Assembly: GCF_028476545.1 (NCBI RefSeq)
Contig: NW_026732652.1
Coordinates: 62,001 to 126,000 of the forward strand
From: Physella acuta
Lineage: Eukaryota; Mollusca; Gastropoda; Physidae
Direction: 5' to 3'
DNA: 64,000 bases
The notes under the pieces are model-generated. The model saw only the letters and a list, made by a program, of their open reading frames with translations, was not told where the DNA came from and did not search any database. Both the position numbers and the translations under genes were made by a program. Every line of letters begins with the position of its first letter. The first letter of the stretch is position 1. This document shows positions 1 through 11,900 of the stretch, piece by piece.

Positions 1-392
1 ATGTCGGTAATTTATTGCCACTTCCTACCAAACAACGGTAGGTGTAGGAGAAAATAGCCGTGTGGCGATTAGGGGGGGGGGGGGGGGGGGGCGTTGCCTA
101 GCGTGGCGCCACCTGCACATTGTTTGTTCGCTTAAAGTTTGTGATTAGTTTGTTCGTCAGCTGGCAAACTCCGTGTAAAGTGATGGTTTCAGTCAGGAAA
201 CTGTCAATGGTAGGGGAAATAATCGAGTTGTGCTTGGGGAGGTGGGCGGTATGGGTGGTAGGGGGGGGGGGTGGCGCCTATGACATGTGCGATGAAGAAA
301 CAGTTGCCTGATTGATCTGGCACATTAGCTTCGAAACCTCTGTGACACACGAGAGACTAAAATCAGTGGTTTATCCTGGTCTACGTTCATTC
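1..392. other. Intergenic, no gene seen
   Basis: No exon or RNA gene is recognised here. There is a run of about 20 G at 72-91 and shorter G runs near 260. Short open frames in this stretch have no recognisable protein similarity. Confidence 0.5.
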
Positions 393-616
393 CAGTGTTT
401 ATTCTAGATATCTCTTCTGGGGGCGCACCGCCCCCCGCCCCCGAAGAGAGTCTACCTCCCCCGCCCCCCTCCCCCCCCCCCCCCCCCGACTAAATGGGAT
501 TTCTATAGAAAATATATACTTATATACTTCTAACAGTGTCCCCCCCCCCACTCTCGTAAAATTCAAGCCCCCCCCCCCCCCCCCCCCCCCCAGAAAAAAG
601 TCTGGAAGAAACACTG
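393..616. mobile_element. hAT-like MITE, family II (CAGTGTTTCTTCCAGAC ends)
   Basis: The 224-bp element starts CAGTGTTTATTCTAGA and ends with the complement of CAGTGTTTCTTCCAGAC. It is flanked by an 8-bp near-duplication, GTTCATTC at 385-392 and GTTCTTTC at 617-624. CAG...CTG ends with 8-bp target duplications are typical of non-autonomous hAT elements. The inside is mostly runs of C plus an AT-rich core that recurs in the other family II copies. It encodes no transposase. Confidence 0.8.
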
Positions 617-2115
617 GTTCTTTCAAATGTTTACAAAAATATTTACATTCTTATTTAAAATTTCGGCAAGATATTCTGGTCGTGTGCTAATTTTGCTGCT
701 AATATCGCCAAAAACTCTATCAGAGCCATAACCTTAATCCTAACTTTCCCTGATCATTATCCTTAATTTGAAAGCTCGAAAAAAATATGTTTGATAAAGT
801 TAAATAAACAAAATTTAAAAGTGCCGCCCCGGGCTGACGCCCCACCCCTTGTTACGCCTCTGGTAAGAAATCATTACACCTACACACGTGTAGAGTTTGT
901 ATTTAGTTATAGATCAAGTTCTCATTCGAAGGTTCTCATTTTGGAATTCTCTCTCTACAAAGCTGGGGTGGGGGTTGTGAGGGTGGGGGGGGGGGGGGTA
1001 TTGGACAGTTGGAATAAGTGACGCGTAAGGTGATTAGAGATAGAACCTTAAGTCAGTGTAGCAACAGAGATAGATTCCTCGTCAATTTTTTTTAAAGAAT
1101 ATTTTTTTTACGTTTCAACCCAGAGGTATAAATAGCAACACTAAAGCATACACATAGAACAATAATAAGTACTGTTCTATTGGAAAAATGATTTTTTTTT
1201 TGTAGCCAATGACAGCCCAAGTGTAGACGAAATCAATCATCCTGACTTAGTACAATCGTCTGCTGAGCGTTCATGACAGTAGCAGACGAGAAACATGATA
1301 GATTTCCGCACACTTTTATTATATATGAAAAAAATTATTAGGTATACTTAATTACCAAGGACTTGCTTGTTTTGCCGATATTGCATTAAGACATTATTAA
1401 GATGACATACAAGTGCGTAGACACGATGAAAAAACAAAAAACAAAATTAAAAACAGGTTTGCCATTTTGTTTTCTTCAATGACCCGGAAGTGTTTGGCTA
1501 CAATAACAAGCAGTCAAATAGCTAACGGTATGACGTCAAAGCTAATATGTTCTTGAATTGATCTTAACGCGGTTAATTACCGAGTTCTGTGGCACCACAG
1601 TTCCAATTATAAAATCTGACGCATTGTTAGAAAAAAAAATAAGAATATTTATGTTTATTGAACGGCGCAAGTGACCTGGTTTTATTTCATCAAATTGTTT
1701 ACTTGCGCTATAGATGAAAAAAAAGTAGCTTCAAGAGTCGGGGGCGGGGTGCAATCCGCATCTGGTGACGCCGTTGGAGGAGAGAGGGTGACACCAAATC
1801 GAAAAAATCTCATACATTTAAAAAAAAAATTAATCTTTTATCCAGTAAAAAAATAAAATAAAAAGGTAATGAGAGAAGGGTGGGATGATGATACGATATT
1901 GCGAACATGCAAAACGGTTGTGCTGGGGGGGGGGGGGGGGGGGGATACGAAATCTTAACCATGTCGACGACATCCTACCTAGTAATGTCACAAGTTGAGA
2001 GTGTTAATATTTAATAAGGATCATTAAAAAAAATAACATCACCAGATTGTCTAAATAACCCGTAGTTTTATGAATTCTTTTTTTTTTCTCTCCAGATGTT
2101 TCTCAAAGACTAAGT
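617..2115. other. Intergenic AT-rich DNA with one MITE scrap
   Basis: No gene is recognised. Positions about 818-862 look like the 3' end of a family I hAT MITE (GTTACGCCTCTG at 851-862), compared with the copy ending at 28690. G runs lie near 985-998 and 1926-1944. Confidence 0.45.
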
Positions 2116-2220
2116 ACAGTGTTTCTTTCAGACATTTGTCTCCGTGGATGTGGGAGCACTTGAAATTGCCGGTGGTGAACACTGGTTATGGTATACATTT
2201 TCATTATTATAAATAATGCA
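2116..2220. mobile_element. Partial hAT-like MITE, family II
   Basis: One end, CAGTGTTTCTTTCAGAC, matches the family II terminus. It is followed by recognisable interior sequence, but no matching right end was found. This is probably a truncated copy. Confidence 0.5.
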
Positions 2221-2367
2221 GTTTCTCAATTTCGTTGGGTGGGAGGATGGGACCTTCTTCGGGGGTGGGTGGATGGGTGGGTGGCGGGGGCAGGGTGAAG
2301 AGGCTTCTTATCCTTCCCCGCCCCCCCCCCCCCCCCCCATCCACCCAATTTAAAGAAAATTAGAAAG

Positions 2368-2569
2368 ATCGTTGTTTAATGCATATTATTATTACAAATA
2401 GTTTCAAATATAATTATAGTTATTTAGCATAGAAATGAACTAATTGGCCTACATGTAAACATTTTAAGGTCGTTGTTTAATGCATATTATTATTACAAAT
2501 AGTTTCAAATATAAATATAGTTATTTAGCATAGAAATGAACTAATTGGCCTACATATAAACATTTTAAG
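2368..2569. repeat. Tandem duplication, two ~101-bp units
   Basis: The block from CGTTGTTTAATGCATATT to ACATTTTAAGG occurs twice in a row with only a couple of substitutions, which suggests a recent local duplication. Confidence 0.85.
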
Positions 2570-3961
2570 GAAAAATAGATATTTTAATTTTTTTTTTTTA
2601 ATAAGCTCCACATCCCCTTTCCATTGACAAAGTTCAAGGTCGAGTATTTCAGTATTAAAAAAAACAAATACTTCAGCGTTTGTTCTATTCGTTTTGTGCG
2701 TGTATGTGTGATGTGTGTATGTGAGAAAATGTGTGAGAGAGTGTGCCTGCGTGTGTGAAGTTCCTGCTCATCTGCGTGCAGTTGTACTAAGATCTAGATC
2801 TCACGCTCAAAGTTTTTCGCTCCCGTTGTTCTCACCTTTACTTTGCCATGGCACCTCATCGTCCCAGAAACTCTGTGGCCAACGTCTGAATCAGATTTCC
2901 ACAAATCTAGACCGACATGCTGCTGCCATCAATCTCCACGATGCTAATCCGGAAGATTAGTTTAATCGGAACCCTAAATCGCTAATCCGGAAGATTAGTT
3001 TCATCAGATTTCAACGACATTATCAATTTTTAACTGAACTATAGATTTCTAAGGCAGAATTTGAGTCCCGCTAAAATAAATTTTGACAAGATGATTGCTT
3101 GTCATATTTAAAAAAAAAGCTGTTTAGAAAAAAAAACAATGGAACAAACTAAGTATTTTTTTTTCAACATCCATAAATTTGGTGGTTATACTTTTTTGTT
3201 TTTACAAAGTTTTACATGACATCAATCTCTCATTAGTAGACTTATTGGCTTAATTAGTAAACATGGGAGGGGGGCAGACGTGGGGATGGGGAGTAGCCAG
3301 CAGAAGATCTATACATTGGGACCAACACGTAGAATAAAGAATTGATGTATGATGTTGACTTGTCAGAGATAAAGCATATTGACATTACTCATCATATTTT
3401 ATAATGCAATTAGTTAGCGTCATGTTAAAAATAAAACATTTGTCTTACAACCCACATCTAGTCACGACGTAATAAAATAATGTTATAGGTTTTTCTACCT
3501 CCAGCTGTAAGATAACATGGCAAAACCCAAATGTAAGATAACAAATGTTTACCCATAGAGTAAAATAAGTGTTACCTTTTGGTGTAAGATTACTGATATT
3601 GCCTCAAGACAACTAATGTTTTCCTTTCTGACGTCACAGCATGAAAACATTTATTACACTAAAGTCGGCAACGCAATTAGCAACAGAGGTACTAATTACG
3701 GAGGAACAATTTTTCTCTGGAATCGACAAAGTATTTTTGTAGACGTTTCTTTTTTCTTAGACAGAAGATAGATGCATTTTCCTCAATGTCTAGCACAGCC
3801 CTAGATCTACTAGACTACATGGCAGGAGGGACGAAGTGTAGAATGGTTTATATGGCTGTCATTTATAAAGTTTGTTTTTCAATGAACTCAAGTGATTACA
3901 AAACTACTAACATTTAATTGAATATATTCAAAAGTACTGCCCCCCCCCCTCTGATTGTGAG
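2570..3961. other. Intergenic, no gene seen
   Basis: AT-rich sequence with a GT-rich patch at about 2695-2758 and a small repeated motif, GCTAATCCGGAAGATTAG, at about 2942 and 2982. No coding or RNA gene is supported. Confidence 0.45.
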
Positions 3962-4162
3962 CTTTAGGACCAAGGCCACACCTTCATAGAGTCAAGACCA
4001 CACCTCCATAGGACCATAACCCAACCTCCATAGGACCAAGACCACACCTCCATAGAGTCAAGAACACCTCCATAGGACCAAGACCACACCTTCATAGGAC
4101 CATAACCACACCTCCATAGAGTCATGACCACACCTTCATAGGGCCAAGGCAAGACCTCCATC
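3962..4162. repeat. Minisatellite, ~23-bp unit (CACACCTCCATAG)
   Basis: About eight imperfect copies of a unit containing ACCACACCTCCATAGGACC. The minus-strand open frame over it is only the translation of the repeat. Confidence 0.8.
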
Positions 4163-4391
4163 TACTAACAGTTTTAGTCCAGTTGTTCCATCTGAAATGG
4201 GGGAGACATCAATGTGTCTCGCCTGTATCAACATGAATGAAGCACACACAATATACCGACCTCTGAAACCCATGGACTAGCGCAACTGCTGACGCTTTTG
4301 TAGTATACATTATAGACCATCATCTAATGTAGCATACACAATACATCTAAAACCCATGGGCCAACGCCCGATCTGGGCTTTTTCTCTAATA

Positions 4392-4568
4392 CAGGGGTCT
4401 CCAAACTACGGCCAGCGGAGATCTTTTTGTCCAAGGAAAAATCGTTTGTTGATGATGGTTGAGGAACTTTGTCCAGAAAAATCAAAGACATGCCTGGAAG
4501 AAACTGGCCCCCGAACTGAAATTTGATAGTTAATGCGGCTCTGGGACTGAAAAGTTTGGAGACCCCTG
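4392..4568. mobile_element. hAT MITE, family III (CAGGGGTCTCCAAACT ends)
   Basis: A 177-bp element with terminal inverted repeats CAGGGGTCTCCAAACT and AGTTTGGAGACCCCTG. It is flanked by a perfect 8-bp target duplication, CTCTAATA, at 4384-4391 and 4569-4576. The ends and duplication length identify the hAT superfamily. The minus-strand open frame at 4324-4734 runs through this element and is not a gene. Confidence 0.92.
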
Positions 4569-4576
4569 CTCTAATA

Positions 4577-5526
4577 CAATGGTGTTTGGGGAACTGTAGA
4601 ATATTCTCAGCCCCCTGGCACTGATACAACCTTGACCTTGGATGGTCTGGTCTAGAAACCAATTTCCGTGAGGTTGTCACCCTCTGCACTAGATGTGCTG
4701 AGTCACGAGTTTTGACATGGTCTCTCAGTGACATGTCATAGCACTGTCATCAGCTTAGGGTCATTGTCCTGATAGGTGGGGTTTTTCTTTCTAGGAAATT
4801 ATGGTTTTGTCATTTGTGGATGTTTTAAGTATGGTTGGCCTGAATACATGTTTTAATAGTTTCAATAAGATTAAGATGAGATGTTTTTTTGCTAAACTCT
4901 AAATCTTGTCTGATCAGTTTCAATAAGATGTGTGTGTGGGCTTTTTTTGTTATATTTATAGTCTGTACCAGAACACATTCAAGATGTGTGGTTTAATATG
5001 AATGTTTGGTTACTGTTAACCAACAGTTACTATGATTAGTTAAATAGAACAAGTAAGAGTTTTTATACACTGCTATCATCAAAAACATGTTTACACACAA
5101 TGCTGTCAACACTAAAGAAACTGATGCTAAAATATCAAGATTTGAACAGTCCTTTTCCCATATCAACATTAAAATTCTTCAGTTTTTTTTATATTTCAAA
5201 TTACATTGATGCCAATGTTTTGTATTTAAAATGCCAGATTATATAATTTAGTGATATACTTGGGCTTAAAAAAAAATTGGACAAGATATTCAAATAAGAA
5301 ATGAATTTCCCTCTACTATAAAAATAAATAAAAGTAGTAACAGCTTGTGTTTAAAAAAGTAAATATTAGATACAGTGTGTAAACAGCTGCAAGTTGATGT
5401 ATTGTTGAAGTACCAGAAAATGTAGGTTGACACAAGGGAAGCAATCCACTGTCACCTGCACATAACTCAACTTCCTGAACTAGAGCCAGTAAACAACAAG
5501 TCAGAACAGAGTGTCAATCATCTCTC
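4577..5526. other. Intergenic downstream of the proteasome gene
   Basis: AT-rich sequence with no supported exon. It may include distal 3' processing sequence of the minus-strand proteasome gene. Confidence 0.4.
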
Positions 5527-5532
5527 TTTATT
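5527..5532 (-). promoter_or_regulatory. Candidate distal poly(A) signal AATAAA
   Basis: AATAAA on the minus strand, about 300 nt past the stop codon. It is followed by GT-rich sequence (TTGACACTCTGTTCTGACTT), a plausible cleavage context for the proteasome mRNA. Confidence 0.45.
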
Positions 5533-5652
5533 GGAGTCATGAGGTGTTTTGGAACTCACATCAATGACAAGTTTATACAACACATTTCAAATGGTGGAAA
5601 TTAAAAAAAAAAGCAGGTCAATGAACTAACTGGCCAATATAATTGCTCAATG

Positions 5653-5658
5653 TTTATT
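5653..5658 (-). promoter_or_regulatory. Candidate proximal poly(A) signal AATAAA
   Basis: AATAAA on the minus strand, about 175 nt after the TAA at 5832-5834. It would give a short 3' UTR. Which of the two signals is used cannot be told from sequence. Confidence 0.45.
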
Positions 5659-5831
5659 CTGAGTAGTGTATGTGTCTGTCCAGTTGATTTCATGTCAACT
5701 CTTTAACATCATTTTTAAAAAATACTTGATCAAAATTCTCAGTACAGAATACAGTTAAACATAACAAGCAAATAGGCCGCGCAGTCATCACCAATCAAAT
5801 GTACGTGTGACATAATGAATGAAATGATGAG

Positions 5832-5962
5832 TTAACTGTCCTCGTAGAACTTGGGCAGCTGGTCACCAGTCAGGGTGAACCTCTCCACCCCCTCCTTAGA
5901 GATGGCAGCCAGACGGATGATTCCTCCACTGGAACCGTCTCTGTTGATGGCTAGGGACACAG
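5832..5962 (-). CDS. PSMB6: PSMB6 coding exon 6 (residues 188-230 and stop)
   Basis: Encodes [20 protein letters not shown], then [22 protein letters not shown] and a TAA stop. RDGSSGG holds the conserved aspartate near mature position 166. Its acceptor (TTCCCAG) lies at the start of the intron 5 minisatellite, which overlaps the first bases of the exon. Confidence 0.95.
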
Positions 5963-8900
5963 CTGGGAACAGAAGAAAATTTAATGCATCATCTCACTCG
6001 TCAGGTTCAACATGGGAATCAGGGGGAACTAGGGTAGCTAGGGACACAAGAAGAAAATTTAATGCATCATCTCACAAGCCATGGTTCAACATGGGAATCA
6101 GGGGGACATAGGGTAGCTAGGGACACAAGAAGAAAATTTAATGCATCATCTCACAAGCCATGGTTCAACATGGGAATCAGGGGGAACTAGGGACACAAGA
6201 AGAAAATTTAATGCATCATCTCACAAGCCAAGGTTCAACATGGGAATCAGGGGGAACTAGGGTAGCTAGGGACACAGCTAGGAACAGAAGAAAATTTAAT
6301 GTATCATCTCACTAGGCAAGGTTCAACATGGGAATCAGGGGGAACTAGGGACACAAGAAGAAAATTTAATGCATCATCTCACAAGCCAAGGTTCAACATG
6401 GGAATCAGGGGGAACTAGGGTAGCTAGGGACAGCTAGGAACAGAAGAAAATTTAATGTATCATCTCACTAGGCAAGGTTCAACATGGGAATCAGGGGGAA
6501 CTAGGGTAGCTAGGGACACAAGAAGAAAATTTAATGTATCATCTCACTAGGCAAGGTTCAACATGGGAATCAGGGGGAACTAGGGTAGCTAGGGACACAA
6601 GAAGAAAATTTAATGTATCATCTCACAAGCCAAGGTTCAAAATGGGAATCAGGGGGAATTAGGGATAGAAAGGGATTGTAGAGCCAGTATAATACTCAGC
6701 TATCTAAATATTTAAGGTATTTCATAGAACATTCAGATGTATCTGGCACTTCATGAAAGTCTTATCACAAAAAAAATTTAAACAAGGTCTACAAGGTTGT
6801 GCTACATTGTTAACCACATTGCTCATTTGTAAGCTTAAACTGTAACAAAGTGTATTGTTATTCAAGAAGAAGTAGGACAGAAGGTCTAAAATGTCCTGGC
6901 TTATTAATCCCCAGTTTACAGCAAGACTAACCATGACTGTAGCTGTTCTGGTACATTCAGACAAGCTGAGTTTAAAAATGATAGAAATAAATGTAGGCCT
7001 AACTGCTGTAGATTCTAATTTGTTACCAACATACTGACATTAAAAAAAGGACTAACAATAGTGCTTTGGGTAAAAGATTGTCTAGGTTTGTTTATATTCA
7101 TGCAGTTTAAACCCCCATAGTTACCAAATTCGTTTATGATGAAGATTAAAATAGCATAAACATCTAGATGAAGTAGTGATAATATCACCATGGTCATTCA
7201 ACATTATTTTAAATAATTTTTGGGGATATGAATTTAAAAAAAATTAAAATATTTGTTTCTCTTCTCATATATCAGAAACAATACAGATTTTAAAGAGATT
7301 TTTTTCAAGTTCACTCTAATTGAGAATTTTATTTCATGGTTGAAAGGGGGTTAACTGTGCTAGAAAACTGTGAAAACATTTACTATTACTCAATTGCTGA
7401 ATTTCCCCAAGAATGTGAAATTTTTACACTTCAAGAAATTTATATAAACATAAGTTTAAATAAAAAACAAATAGTTCCTAACAAATGTGCTAATAAAAAA
7501 TAAGTTTGTTTAATGTTATTATTCTAAATTAAACTAGTATCTTAAAAAGCCTTTTAAGGGTTTAGCTAAGACTAAAGTTTTTTTTATCGAAGAAAAAAAA
7601 TCAGCTCTTAAAAACAACCATTTTAATGATTCAGCAAGAAATTAAATTGAAACAGTGTGAACAAGAGGGTGTGGTAACAAAGCAGCCACATCAAAGTCCT
7701 CACTAAGGGAAACAGGGGAGGGCTAGCTTGGGCTATGGCTATGCAAAAAGTTAACAAAACTATTAATAGCAAATAATTTGTTTTAAAAAAAGTAGCTGTT
7801 GGAAAAACAGTAAAGCAGAAAGATTGACTTATAGAAAATAGTTTTACCTGCCTCAGCTTAAAAAACTACTTTCTCAAATGTGGAATGACCATGAGGATAA
7901 ATTATAAATCAAAATGACTTACAATTGGCAACAAATTTTAATGCATCTTCCTTCTTGAGTTTTGGTTTATAGTTAGCATCAACGTAACCATAGAGATATG
8001 TGCTGCCTGAACCTCCAATGGTGAATGGCATTTTATGTAACATTCCACCAATGGGGATAGAGTACACCTAGAGGATGAATGAAAATACCACAATACATAT
8101 GTTAAAATTTAATTGGCAACAGATTTGGTTTGGTGTAAGGGAGACAACAAATATATGTTCACAACTATATTTTTTAATGAAATCTCAGACAAGATTAAGA
8201 GAAGAGGAGAGATATTTTTTTTAAACTTTTTAAAACAGGAATTGAAACTAGGAAATCACACTTTAGACCACTTAGAATAAATATTAATATAAACAATTTT
8301 ATAAACTAAAAATTCAAGTAAATCAATTTAATTTTTTTTTTTATTCAGTACACTAACAAGATATTTTATGAAAAATTAAAACAACCAAATTAATTGTTCA
8401 TTACTTTGAAATGAGAAATTGTCATGAGCTCACTTAGTTCCATTTTGTTCTCAAAGAGAAAAGTCTAAGCCTACCTGTCCCCCCTCCCGTCTGTCCCAGC
8501 CTGCCACAATGATGCCAGCAGAGAGCTGGTCCCTGTGGTCATAACACAGCTGCTTGAATATATTGGCCACTGTTTTCACTAGGGGTTCCTCTCCTGTCTC
8601 CATTCTGTCATCACAGAGGGAAAAAACAGGGGATATGATAAGTCACAAAACATGTTCCTTAAATAAGGAATGTAAAAGAAAATGTGGCATATGCAGTCAG
8701 AAAAAAGAAACCACATTGACATATTCAGTTGGGTACGTAAAAGGAAAAAAAGTGTTAAATGTACCAACATAATGAACACATTGCTGTCACAGTGTTGGAT
8801 TTAAGTTATCAGAGTAAAGATCATCAACAAAACATAATATGATTTGCACATGCAAAAAAACAATATATTTGTAACAGCACCATCCCACCAAAATCAGCTC

Positions 8901-11900
8901 CATCCCATAATTAAATTACCTGTAGGTTTATTCCACCCCACAACCAAATAACCTGTATGTTTATTCCACCCCACAACCAAATAACCTGTAGGTTTATTCC
9001 ACCCCACAACCAAATAACCTGTAGGTTTATTCCACCCCACAACCAAATAACCTGTAGGTTTATTCCACCCCACAACCAAATAACCTGTACATTTATTCCA
9101 CCCCACAACCAAATAACCTGTAGGTTTATTCCACCCCACAACCAAATAACCTGTAGGTTTATTCCACCCCACAACCAAATAACCTGTAGGTTTATTTCAG
9201 CCCACAACCAAATAACTTGCAAGATCAGTTCCATCCCTCTAAACAACCTGTAGCTCCAATGAAAAATTACTTGCAGGCTCAGCTCCATCCCTTCATAACA
9301 TGCAGCCTTCACTGCAGCCCTCTATAACCTGTAGGTTTTCAACACCAGCCCTCTATAACCTGAAAGTTTTCAACTCCACCACTTCTCCAACTAAACTGAC
9401 TTGGTTCCCACATGAAACCTACCTGTGAAATTCAATGTGGTACTTTACAATGTCAGCTATAGCTTGAGTGTCAGCGGCCGAGCCAGAACGACAACAGTAG
9501 ATGAAGTCTGTCACTTTGGTCAACTTGTCAGTGACACGATTTGCAATATATGTTCTATAACAAAAAAATTGTACAGTAAGAAAACAATGTTACTTCCTAC
9601 TCAACTCATCAATATTCTCCTCTAAATCACAGTAAGTGTATGTTTAATGAAAGCAAGAATTATTCTGTACAAAAAAAAAAAAAAAAAAAAAAGAGAATGC
9701 ATAAAAAATGTGCAACTTTCCTTATATTAGGAGTAGTCTATATGCTAGAAAAAAATCTATTGGTTATTGCATTCAATTTTTTTTACCCTGTAGTAGTTCT
9801 GGAGTCAGCACCCACAATAACTCCACCATCAAATTCAGTGGCCATAATGGTGGTCTGGAAGTGAGTACAAAATTTGTAGCATTATTTAAACTTACAAATT
9901 ACAAATACACTTGTGCTGAATACGACTTAATAAACAGAAATTTTGTAAAACATTTAAGAAGAATGTTTTACATTTTTCTTTGCACTGGTATTTTTAAATT
10001 TTAATCTTATTTTATTGACTTTATCATGACCTCATTAACTGAAAAAAAAAATCTTTTGTATAGAGTACAAAGTGCAATAAATATTACAACAAAACAAATA
10101 AAATGTTTTTTACAGAGTATTTGGATTAGCCAGAACTCTATCCCAGGTGGAAAAAAAATTGCTTATATAGCGGTCGATCAAAAATTGTGCACCATTAAAC
10201 TAGACTGAATACATTACTATTAATAACTAATTTACTATTAAGACAATTTTAAAGTCAATCACAAGGCTTCTGCTTAAAGGAGAATTCGGAGAATAAACTT
10301 ATGGGTTAAACTAGTTTTCTGTATGTTTTAACTTTATAAATCTAGTTCAAATCTAACCATGGCTGAAGAATAATGTTACTGCTGATTTCTTGTATATAAA
10401 AGTATGGCAAATCAACATAGACCCTCTCTTCCTTATACTCTGTTGATATTTGTTACTCATCTTTTCAGAATGTCCCATGAACTGCAGATCAACAATTTAA
10501 TGGACCTATATATGTTAGTGATAGTCACAATTAATATTTTGTAATTTTTAGAAACGTTTGTAAAATATTTTCTGGTGCTGCTTAAACTTGAGTAAAATAT
10601 AAAAACTTTCAGTTAGACAAATTTGTTGCTGGTAAAAGAAAATTTACAAGGCCCACTTGCATGACATTAAATCTTTTAAAATAGGCTAAAATGAAAAATT
10701 AAAATCAGAACATGGGAAAGAATTAGGCACTCATCTAATAGACAGCTATACTTCAACTTTTTTTTTATGACAGCTAATAAGTGAACAAAAAATAATAAAA
10801 GATAACCCATTCCCAATTGGGATTGAACCCACAACCCTTAAAGAACCTCCCAAACCAAAACCTCCCAGTTGCATATGTGTATAGGATACAAGGCTAGGTG
10901 GAAGGAAATACCTTCCATGCAGAAACTTGATATTTCTTGGGTTAGCACTGAGTGGGGACCCGCAGGATTCAAAATTAGAGTGGCTGTTCATTTTTTTTTA
11001 ATTAATGCAGAGACTGATATGTGACTAACAAGAATAAATTGGATTTCTTAATAAAAAAAGTCAAATTTTTACGGCATTGAATATAAGAGCATTTATTTAT
11101 ATGTAGCCTAGCTTATTACTTAATAAAGGGATACTGAGAGACAGTGTTTTTATTTATCACAGTGAAGATTGCCCGCCTCCTTACTGGAGTTACAGGAAAT
11201 AATTGAAAATGTCATGTTGGTCCAAAAATTGTTAGTTGTTAGCCACCTGTTGTTAGGGTTAGTTGCAGTTAGACCTGATTAGTGGAAAGATATTTCTACA
11301 TTGAATATTGTAGGCCTATTGGGAAATTTTTCCTAATTATCATAGAATGATAAAATGGACCCAGATGAATCCTATAATATACCCATTGATAAAAATATCA
11401 AATTTATCATTCTAGGCTTAATAGTTTTTTTTTATATGAATTTTCAAAGTTATGTGTTTAACTTGTTATGTTTCATTGTAACCTGCATTCGAGACGTGTG
11501 ATTGGCTTTAAACTTGCATACCAATGTTGCTATTAATGATATAATGATAAAACTTTGCACATTTGTACTCAATGATATAGGCAATAGAAGTCTACAAATA
11601 AAATAAAAATTAGAAAAGAGGTAACTAGAAATAATGAAGTTAAATTAAGGGGTGTGGCACTGTTCTATAGTGACTGCCATAAGAGGATTTCCAGACTGCA
11701 CAGCTAGGTTGCTATTCCATATACCATCATGAAACTTTATATATTAGGACTAGAGCATGTAAAAAATACAATCATGCAAGTAAAATAAACATAGCTAGAG
11801 GAAAACTTTAAATAGTGAACTTGAATATGGTACAGCGCAATTAGACTATGTTGATTAACTACAGGCTAATATGTTGCACTTCTTTGTTGCTACTATAAAA

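Noticed and set aside
4324-4734. 136-aa minus-strand open frame
   Set aside because: It runs through a hAT MITE with a perfect target duplication and has no recognisable domain.
8911-9312. Long open frames on both strands in PSMB6 intron 3
   Set aside because: They are translations of a 33-bp minisatellite whose length is a multiple of three. They lie inside an intron of a clearly spliced gene.
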